Below the pieces are notes generated by a model, which saw only the letters and a list, made by a program, of their open reading frames with translations, was not told the DNA's origin and made no database searches. From the NCBI GenBank assembly GCA_028829895.1, contig CM054178.1, positions 24,562,701 through 24,626,700 of the forward strand: a stretch of 64,000 bases of DNA, in the 5' to 3' direction. The translations under genes were made by a program, and so were the position numbers. Every line of letters begins with the position of its first letter. Positions within the stretch are counted from its first letter, which is position 1. This DNA comes from Sinotaia quadrata (taxonomy: Eukaryota > Mollusca > Gastropoda > Architaenioglossa > Viviparidae). Positions 48,801 to 59,700 of the stretch are shown here, piece by piece.

Positions 48801-51119
48801 AAAAAAAAACACGAGTAAGACCAATACAGAGAAAATATTGGCTACTTTAGATTTTTTATATACTGTAAAAATAACAGACATGCTAGAGACTTACCGCCTT
48901 AAAGACTCTTTTGATCCAGAAACCATATTTCACAAACAATGCAGAGATAGTGACTGTGATAACTAGTGTTTCTGCCAGTGTGTCAGTGATATAGATTTTT
49001 TTTTAAAACACAAAGTCACTATTACAACACAGATGGTAGAGGAATAATATTAATTATTTCTTATATCTTTCTTGAAGAAGAGAAAATACATAGATATATA
49101 TTTCAAAGACATAAAACACCATTCTGGTAAATTCTCAAAAGTATTAAAATCTCAACCTTATAACAGATTCTTGTTTAGTACAATTACAGCAAAATCTAAT
49201 TACCAATTTAACAAAATTTATTAAAGAGTCTCAATTTAATTTTAACAACAAAAATGTAAAAACAATATAGGGTAAGGTGGAGCATAGTGTAACATTGGAG
49301 CTAATTGTAACAAAACACACAGGCAATAAACTCACTACACTATTTTTTGTTCTTTGTTAGTTTCCATTGCAATATCTATAGACTGGAGGGGATCATGACC
49401 TCGTTTTTATTAAATTATAAAAGTGTCAGTGCATTGAAGATTTATTCCTATACTATGTTCCATACTGAAATTTTAACACGGTGATACCATTAAAGATACT
49501 CTGAGATAGCACCATCAAAGACAATTTTGACACGGTACCATTAAAGACAATTCTGACAGTACCATCAAAGATAATTTTGACATGGTACCTTCAAAGACAG
49601 TCCCGACAGCATTACCACTTTATAAGTATTCACAATTATAGCCAGATCAATTCAGAGCAAAAGGGAAACAGTTCAGAAAGCAGGGCATTTCACTCCTTTC
49701 AAGAGGGAAAAAAAGTTGTATCTTTGAAAATGCTTTTATTTTAATATTTAGAGGTCAAACGTAGACAAAATATTACACATTGTTATAGAACAGGTATTAA
49801 ACTTTCCAAATCCAGTAAAATCTCAAAATCTATCTTGTCAGCTCTCCTGATCTATTTAAGATGCCAGCAGGACTTGAGATGTATGGTGTTGAGTCACATA
49901 TATAGTACAGGTAAAGGTGTGGGAATGATAAGTTCAAAGAGGTGACATGTATGTGCATACACACACTATAAAGGCCATTTTCAGACAAAAGTTTGCAATG
50001 TCTAGGTTTTTTTTTTTACAAGATTTTATTAATAGATATTAGAAGTTATTAATTTATGTTTAGATAAAAAGTTGCTAGCATTGTTTAAAAATTGCCAGCT
50101 AGTGTTTTAATTTAAATGCTGAATAAAAAAACAATCTGACAATTATAAGCAGGAAAATTAACGTACAGCAGTGGTGGGATTAATGTAGTCTGGCAAGAAT
50201 CATCTTTAAACCATCAGGACTCAGTTCATTCCAGACGTCTTATTGTGCATTTCTTCCAAGAAAATCAAACAAAATTTACAATAAATAATAAGAAAATAGT
50301 CTTGGAAACTAAATCATACTAACACAAACAAAGTGCTTGTAAATAAGGGGAGATTCTTTTTAAATGATATTTTTTTTTTCAAAATGGAGCACCATGTCCA
50401 GGAAACAAATATTTTATTTCTTAAAATATTGAATTAAGAGATAACAAATATATGAATTTATATTTCATTACCATGTAAGCAAATAACCTACGAAACTGGA
50501 TATTCAAATTGTTCAGCATGTGTGATTTGGCTTTATATCTGTTATATATAGTTACCAAAACAAGGTAACTTGGGCAAGGGGCAAAACCACACTGAATTAT
50601 TCTCAAAAGTACATAAATTATTTTCTTCTTTGTTATTTAGCCATTCTGAAAGTGAGCACACTTCTGTCTACAGCTGTGTAAATGTAATGCAGTAAACGCT
50701 TATTACATTTTTCACAATTCTAATTTATTAATGATTTCCAGTAGTTAACCTAAACTATTATTGGCTGTGTTACTTTAGTCATGTAATGACTTGAAAGGTA
50801 TAGCAAATAACATGAAGAAAATTTTTTTATAAAGCAAACAAATAAAATAATACCCGTGAAAATTACCATTTACAACAGCATCAGAGATAAAAATGAACAA
50901 CATTAGCAAAAGATTGACTCAAAATAATAAATGACAATAATTGTCTGTAACAAGATAACTGGATACATTACACTGTTCATCTAAAACAAAAATATGATAA
51001 ATTACACTGTTCATCCAAGATGTAAATAAAGAAAAAGTTCTGTTTGGACAAAATCAGACAAAAATACAAACACTTCATCAAATGTTGCTTCCTCTTTGGA
51101 TGTATGCAATATATATATA

Positions 51120-52015
51120 TAGTCCACCAAGCCCAGAATTCAGACATGCAATCACCAATTGAAAAAAAACAGGAGTCCAATGTGCACTCCTACAAGCCCA
51201 GGATTCAGACATCACCAAGCTCACGATTCAGATATGCAATTCATGAACAAGTTCAAGATTCAGACATACAGTTCATCAAAATGCTCATTGGATTCAGACA
51301 TACAATTCATCAACAAGCTCAAGATTTAGACACAATTCATCAAGTTGCTCAAAATTCAGACCTGCAATCCAGCAAATTCAGGATTTAGACACCAATTCAT
51401 CAACTAACTCAAGATTCAGTCTTACAATCCAGCAAACCCAGGATTCAGACAATTCATCAACTTGCTTGAGATTCATACTTACAATCCAGCAAACCCAGGA
51501 TTCAGACACACAATTCATCAACAAGCTAAAGATTCAGACATACATCAACAAGCTCAAGATTCAGATTTACAATCCAGGATTCAGACAGGCAATTCATCAA
51601 TTTGCGAAAGATTCAGACATACAATTCATTAATAAGCTCAAGATTTAGACCTGCAATTCATCAAAAAGCTCAAGATTCAGATTTACAATCCAGCAAACCC
51701 AGGATTCAGAAAGAATTCATCAACTTGCTCAAGATTCTGACAAAAAAATCCAGCAAACCCAGGCATTCACTGCAATTCAGGCAATATAACAAGCTCAAGT
51801 CTAAAGAGTCCTCAAAACATTCAACTTTCAGACAATTTGATACAGCTCAAAATTCAGACCTTTCAATAATAAATCAGGATTCAGGCAATTTTTCAATTAG
51901 TCTAAGATTCTGATGACTTCTTGACAAGTCCAGGATTCTGTTAAGTCCTCAAGAAGTCTAGGACTGAGACATATCATCAACATGCCCATGATTGAGACAA
52001 TTCATCAAGATTCAG
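51120..52015. repeat. About 30-bp degenerate minisatellite
   Basis: Some 25-28 units with AAGCTCAAGATTCAGACATA and CAATTCATCAAC, plus a variant with CCAGCAAACCCAGGATTCAG. Strongly diverged. Frames here are repeat translations. Confidence 0.9.
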
Positions 52016-52019
52016 ATAT

Positions 52020-52600
52020 ACTCTAATGATTTATATTTTTGCAACAAATAAGCAATTTATATTGCCACCTAAAGCAATTTCAACATTAAAAAAACAAGAA
52101 TAAAAATTAACGCAACAATTATATTTTTAACTAAATTTAGGAAATTGTTGCGAACAGAAAAATATCTGAACCATTCAATTCTTAGCAATATACACAGCCA
52201 TAATATCGGGACCATTAAATCCCTAAAACTGTGACAGCCAGAGAAACATTTACCATAGACATGCAGATAAATAAATATACAAGTATATACCATTTGTTTT
52301 CCATAACGACAATTGTAATCTAAGTCTATAACCAGATCACTTTACATGATAAAGCAATTAGCACAATGTTGGTTTTATTCAAAATTCAAAATCTAGAGCT
52401 AAAAATGGAAAGCTTGTTGAAAATCTTACAACTTTTGTAAATCATAAATAATGAGATTTAATGATGTGCATAAAGTCAATACCAAGAACTCATAATATCA
52501 CAGTAATTCATATATATATTTTCTGATTAATACATTACGTTGTGAATAAGCAGAATTAATCCACCTGGAACAATGAAGGTTCAATTTACCCAGCTTCCAA
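52020..52600. other. Unique AT-rich stretch
   Basis: No gene or repeat recognised. It may be 3' UTR or flank of the minus-strand gene. Confidence 0.4.
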
Positions 52601-52619
52601 GATTAAAGAGCTGTTCTCT

Positions 52620-52825
52620 TTTCATAAGCATTACTAAGTGATCTTCACAACATAACACTAAATGGACATTGTTCATAAGCATTACTAAGTGATCTTCACA
52701 ACATAACACTAAATGGACATTGTTCATAAGCATTACTAAGTGATCTTCACAACATAACACTAAATGGACATTGTTCATAAGCATTACTAAGTGATCTTCA
52801 CAACATAACACTAAATGGACATTGC
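52620..52825. repeat. 51-bp tandem repeat, 4 identical copies
   Basis: Units begin TTCATAAGCATTACTAAGTG and end in CTAAATGGACATTG. There is essentially no divergence. Confidence 0.97.
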
Positions 52826-53706
52826 TGTTCCAATGTATTGTATTCCCAGTCTCCAGGCAGTCTAGACAGTTTACAAATCTGGATTTGCAAATATCACAGT
52901 GACATTTTTAAATTAAAAATTGTATATGTACTTTAGTCAGCAGTATTCTTTCACAAGATGAATCTAGAAAAACTGCCTTTTCAGACAGATGTTTATGAAA
53001 ACTTTGTTTAAAAAAAAAAAAATTTCTTTCTCTGTTCTTATCAACACTTTTCAAAAATCTCATGCAAAAGATATGCTTTATGCAAATAAACTCTCTTTTC
53101 TCTTTGCCAATGTTACACTACAAGTGGCAGTCAAATATTGCCATATACAAGTTTACAATTGTTCATGAAGCAATATAGAACAAAATAACAATTGTTCATG
53201 TAGCTAGCTACACAATACTTTCATATAGCTTGTACAATAAATGACAATCGTTTGTATAGTCATGTAAAATAAACTTACAATCAATCAGTCATTAATTCTT
53301 ACAATCATTCAGAGTGGTGTGTACCATATTTAAATTTAAATCCTATGCATCCAAAAAGACAACCTTCCACTTTGCTTCTGTTTAAAAAAAAAATGAATTA
53401 AGTTCTTTAATTATAGGTACAAAACTATACTAAGCTGCATATATTTACAAATACAGTTGAGCTCGAAATCTGTACATTTTTAACTACAATTTTTCCCCTT
53501 TACTCTGCAATCTAATGTCATTTTTTAATTATGATTTTGATTCTGCTATCAATAAAGAAAAGAATCAGTTAAACAAAACATGTAACTCTGCTGAAAATCG
53601 TTTTGATAATGGCAAAATTAGTTATCACTGTACACTGAATGTTTCAAATGAAGGCTTTTACATCTCCCATTATGTACAATGCCAAGGGATGTCTTCCAAA
53701 CCATGA

Positions 53707-53735
53707 TCAACAGTGCAGCGGAGGTGGAAGTTTCT
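53707..53735 (-). CDS. HDAC10: HDAC10-like probable last coding exon
   Basis: The acceptor CATTTTTACAG followed by AG completes Glu in phase, then KLPPPLHC and TGA. The short tail resembles in length the few residues after MLQ in vertebrate HDAC10. The intron is long (3.9 kb). An alternative acceptor at 57011-57013 would instead give a 15-residue tail beginning DEKPCIFFE, so this exon is less certain than the others. Confidence 0.48.
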
Positions 53736-56700
53736 CTGTAAAAATGAAATTAAAATAATGAAGGAATTACAGAAAAGAAAGGAAAACAGTTCTAAGTCAG
53801 TAATGTTAATATAATTATAACAACTAATGTTTTAAAAAGAGATAAAATTCTATCATTCCATACAGTGTTCCGATACATACAATGGGAGATAACTCACTGT
53901 TTTGTATAAGAGTGATATCTGAAGTCAATGATTGTTGGTATACTTATAAATTATATAATTTGAACCTTTTCAAATTTAAGCAAAATATAATTTTAAAAAT
54001 GTAATCAACTTTGTTAAGTACATTTTTATCAATGTGTAATAGAAAAAAAAAACCTATCCAACTAGTATTTTGATTGTGCCCAAGCAGGATGTCAATGCTT
54101 GACAAAACCATATGATCTCTCAAAATTCATTTCCAATCTCAAGATGCATTTTCTATACAAAATGTTTATTTTATACTCTTAGCCAAAGTGAATATGAAGT
54201 ATTCAATTAAGCAGGAGACTGAATAATGAACATATGTATTATAGTACTACTCTTACATTACTATATGATAAAGACTTCGCTGTTTCTCAAAAAGTGTATT
54301 CCAGTGATTCTGTCTAATGTCCAGTGAACAACATTTTCAAATGATAGTGCCTTGTGTCTAATGAACAGTGTATTCAAATGATACTTCCTTATGTCTACTG
54401 AAGTGTGTTCAAATAATATTGCCTAATGTCCACTGAACAGCATGTTGAAATGATATTACCTGATGTCCAGTGAACATGTTTAAATGATACTGCCTTTTGC
54501 CTAGTGAACAGTGTTTTCTTGTCTTTTTTATTGACTTGTGTCCAGTGAACAGGTGTCTCTGTGTCTTAGAAGAGTTCACTGGGTATATCAGAGGGAAAAC
54601 AATTTGGAAACATTCAACAGCAACAATTTGGAATATGGATAACAAAATATTTATAAAGTATGCAATAATTATCATGAATACTTTTTCATATCAACTGCTA
54701 TATTCACAATTTTATTTCCTAGTGGCAGTGCTCTTAAGTCTCTGCATGGCTTCTATTCTCCAGACAACTTTGGTTACAAAACAAAATGCCTTGAAAGGTT
54801 TGGTCTTACACTTTCTCTATAACATCTGCATCTAAAAGGGGCATGATTTTCTGAGTTAATGTACCTGCCTTTTCTGTTTCAGATTTGATGGATACTAGCT
54901 GCTTTGTCAGGAAGGGGAAAAAAATGCCTGATATCCCGAAGAATCCATTTGTCTATTACTGCTTCCCATGCTGCCACATGATGTGACATGCAAATCCACC
55001 AAGTCCTGGACAGTTGTGAGCATTTAAAGGCCAAACCTTACACCCCCATCCAAAACAGCATTTAGATCAGAGCCATACCTTTTCCCCCTCCCTCCGAAAC
55101 AGCATTCAGAGAAGGGCCAAACCTTCCCTCCAAAACAGCATTCAGAGAAGGGCCAAGCCTTAACCCCCTCCAAAAACAGCATTTAGAGCAGGACCAAGCC
55201 TCCCCAACCACTCTCCAAAACAGCACTTAGAGTAGGGTCAAGACTTACACCCCTCCAACAGCAAAACTGTCCATACCTTTCCCCTACCAACCTGCATTTG
55301 CCATCATCTTTCTGAAAGTTATTCATTGTTATGGAGCCTTCTGGTCCCTTTGGAACAAATAAGAGAATCTGCTCTTCTTTGTTCAGATTAATATTGCCTA
55401 TAAGTGACCTTAGTGTTAAGGTCAGTTAACGTAAGTTGGAAATTCCTTTCCCATCTCTACTGACAATCACTTACCAGTCTGTCTGTCAATGGGGAGAGCC
55501 AGTTTGTCCTTCATCAAAGAAGAAATTAATTCAAAAGTGTAGCTCTTTTCTGTGCTAATATTAGGCTAGCATTGGCTAGTGATAGCATACTGCACTGCCC
55601 CATTGAAAAAACCCTCTAACCAACAATGTCTGTGACACAGTCTTAGCTATGGCAAGTCAAGTCAAAAATAACTTGTGAGGTCAGAACAATGATGCCCCAC
55701 CCACTTTCTGGCTGGTGAGTGAAGCAGTGTGTACACGGAATCAAGCTTGACAGATTGTGCCTTATCAGGGAGATTCCACATAATGTCGTTATTTATGCTA
55801 AGTGGATCCATGGGAAAAAATGTTAACAGTAAATGAATAAAGAGGGAAGCTCAAGAGAATGATCCACTGGAGAAGAGTTATATGTGAAAAAAGATCACTA
55901 GTCTTGAAAAACAATTCTGCTGATGCAAACAATAAAATAATTTTCTGACGTGAGCAATGGCAGGTGCATGAGGAAAAATATTTCAACTGAAGCAGTTAAT
56001 TTATTATCACTATTACATAACAGAACGGTCAACCTTAGCCTACAAATATTGAAGAAAGCATTGTAAATTACACAATTTTAATTTGACTGATTCTCATGTC
56101 CTCACTGTCATTTTCATGACTATCACTATGCATTGTATCAAAACCAGACTTGTGCAACAGCAAGCTAAAGTACTGTCAACATTGTCCAAGTGCGGGATGT
56201 CATTCAAAACTTGGCAAGCGACAAGACAAATCAGACAAATGTCAAGTGCCTCTGGACAGGTAAAGCACTTTAAATCTATGGAGATGTTCGGAGGCATATT
56301 TCCTGCTTTACCGTGTTCCAAGATGAATAGGAATGTGTCTTGATTTTACAGCATCAAAATTTCTCTCCCCAAACATTGCCTTTGTCACAAGGGATGGGAA
56401 GAATCACTAATATCTCATAAGGTCATAAACAGCGGCTGTTATTACAATTGGTAAAATTCATCTAGCTGTTTCTTCTCCCTCAGGGACTTAATGCAAGTAG
56501 GGACACACAAGTTAATAGGGAGAAATGCCTACATGCTGTAGTATGCCAAAAGGAAGCAAGAAATCAAGAAGTCTGGTACTGAAGGCCACTATGCAGGCCA
56601 AACACTCCCAAGTGTATCATGTGCATAGTGCAGCAGTACACTACACAAACCTTCACCTATTTATGCCTTCATCAAACAAACTGATGCAAGCAGTACACTA

Positions 56701-59700
56701 CACAAACCTTCACCTATTTATGCCTTTATCAAACAAACTGATGCAAGCAGTACCAGAGCCACCTTCAATAAAGCAATCTACCCACCCCATTAAGAAGTCT
56801 GCTCTCTCATACATCTACATCAAGACTTCACAACATTTGGTAAAGTCAGACTGGACTCAACATATCATCTACTACTGCTTATCATTTCTGCTTTACATGT
56901 ATAAATTGGGCCTAAGACAGCCTTATTTTATGCCAAGCTTGCTGGCAAACAAGTTGATTTTGCTCATTGAGAATTTGACCAGCACTCAAAAAATATGCAT
57001 GGTTTTTCATCTGCAAACAGCACATACTACCCAAGGATAGGTTCAAACAAAGGTGATTAACTATGATGTTTTTAATTTAAATTTAAAATTTAAGGGTGTC
57101 GCAAGTGGTAAGTGTCAGCTAAGAAAAGTATAAAGAGATAATATAACTTACTTGTGAATAGGAAACAGAGAAAGAATAACAAGAATTAATGGAACCAAAT
57201 GCAACAATCATAAAACATGGAAGAACAATGAGACTCAATATCTGCAAATTGCATAATCCTGGTTTGTAACATATCCAAAACAAAGTACTTAAGGAAGGTT
57301 ACTACCAACAAGAAGCACGTGACTTGGTGAGTATTGTAATTTTTTATCTTGTTGTGGCTCATATGTCTTATAACAGTGCATTACCTTTATTACAGTATGT
57401 ACTAAAGGCGATGTGACAGAAAGGTGTGGTCAAATGATGTAAGAGTAAATACAAACTGATGTAAGAGTAAATACAAACTATGTGATAATGCAGGCAAAGT
57501 GAGGCCTTTTCTTGTATTACGTCTTTGATAACATATTGTCCTCTTGCCGTATGCACTAAAAGTGGAGTGACGGAAAAGTGTGGTCAAATGATGTAAGAGT
57601 AAATACAAACTATGTGATAGTGCAGGCAAAATGGGACCAAAGCATATGGATAAATTCACCTACCTCTGAACTGTAAGCATTTCCACGCAGATTTAAGCTT
57701 GTCTTGCACAGCTTTGATAACTTCCACCACACTGCAAAATCAACAACTGATTTTACAAACTATTTGAAATCTCTTCTGAAATATAATTTTTAAATTACAT
57801 AAAATATATGAATCAGGTGAATCCTCAGACAGACAGAGAGAAAGAAGAAGAAATAAGAGAGAAGAAATAAAAGAAATGTGAGTGAAGATACAAGACTGGC
57901 AAAGAAAAAAAATTAAATAACATCAGGTACCATTACCTGCTCTGAGGAAGACAAGGAGTCAGTAAACTGCATGGGTCACCTAAAAGTGAGGATATACACT
58001 CGGCTACAACTGCCATATATTGATCTCCCTCAGAAGGCTGAAAAAGACAATTGAAAATGGTGCATGCTGTGGTCAGTGTCTGTGACTATCAAACTTGTTT
58101 TACTTAATGTTTCCACATCTTGCATGCTGTGGTCAGTGTCTATGACTATCAAACTTGTTTTACTTAATGTTTCCACATCTTGCATGCTGTAGTCAGTGTC
58201 TGTGACTATCAAACTTGTTTTACTTAATGTTTCCACATCTTGCATGCTGTGGTCAGTGTCTGTGACAATCAAACTTATTTTTACCTATGCTTTCACATCT
58301 TGCATGTTTTGGTCATGGCTACTCAACCTTGCCTTTACCTAATGCTTTCACATCTTACATGTTTTGGTCATGGCTACTCAAACTTGCCTTTACCTAATGC
58401 TTTCACATCTTGAATGTTTTGGACATGGCTACTCAAACTTGCCTTTACCTAATGCTTTCACATCTTATATGTTTTGGTCATGGCTACTCAAACTTGCCTT
58501 TACCTAATGCTTTCACATCTTACATGCCAAACGTGGCCAATGAATAATAATCAAACTTGTTTTTACCTAATGATTCTTCATGGAGGTAAAAAAGGAAATA
58601 TTTCAATGTTATTTAATCAATATTTTTCAAGCAATTTATTTACTATCTTTTAAATTAAAACAATCAATTTTCTAATCTGCATCTTTCTAAATATTTAACT
58701 TTACTAATTAGAACTAAAGACTGTAGAGATAAGATAGTTTAGTAAACCCTTAGACATTATCTAATTCACACAGGAAAACAAAAAATATTTAGAAAATACT
58801 GGACAGATACCTTGAAAAAGAGAAACAGCTGTCCTCTAGCTAACCCTTGCAGCATTACCAGTATATGACCCATTACCTCTGCAGTAAAACAATAGTCACC
58901 CTGCTGACAAATAACAAATTTTGATTAATTACAGTTCCTTTTCAAAACCGCATAGAGAATGAAAAACATGTATGGGGCAATCATTGCATGCACAAAATAT
59001 TCAAAAATTAATAGTGGAATCTCTCTTTCTCACACATGTACACCTTCATGCATGCACATAGATACACCCACAAACACACATATGCATTCACATATCTGAA
59101 ATATGTCTAAGACTAGTCCATGAATTGCATTTGGAGTCAAAAGGTTCCAACAGTTCCTGTGGGAAAAGAAGTCAACAAAATAAAGAAAAATCTTGCAATA
59201 CTGGATGGGGTTTTCCATAATGATTGCATAATAGTCTTGAGAGCATAGTTCTAAAGAAAGCTGAGCTAAACAAGATAGGTCATCAAAATATAGTTAATTG
59301 GCTTATTTACAATTTCTTGATGACTGATTTTAATCATGATGAGATAATATTAATCACAATTTGGGCATTGGCACCAAAATACTGATATGTTTAATGACTT
59401 ATTTTACCCAACACTAATCACAATTTGGGCATTGGCACCAAAATACTGATATATTTAATGACTTATTTTACCCAATACTAATCACAATTTGGACATTGGC
59501 ATTGGCATATTTATGTCCTTAATTTTAAAAAAATACCAATCACAATATGGGTATTACAACCAAAATTATGTGCAAGTCCTTGATGGCTGACTTTAACCAT
59601 GATGAGACTGACTACAATTAAATTTTGCTTGGTATGAAAAATATCAAGAGACCAATTACTCCCAAGTAATTAGACTTATCTAGATACCTCTTTAGAGTTC

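Noticed and set aside
56525..57040. 171-codon + frame as a gene
   Set aside because: It spans a 58-bp duplication inside the intron of the minus-strand gene, matches no family, and has low-complexity composition.
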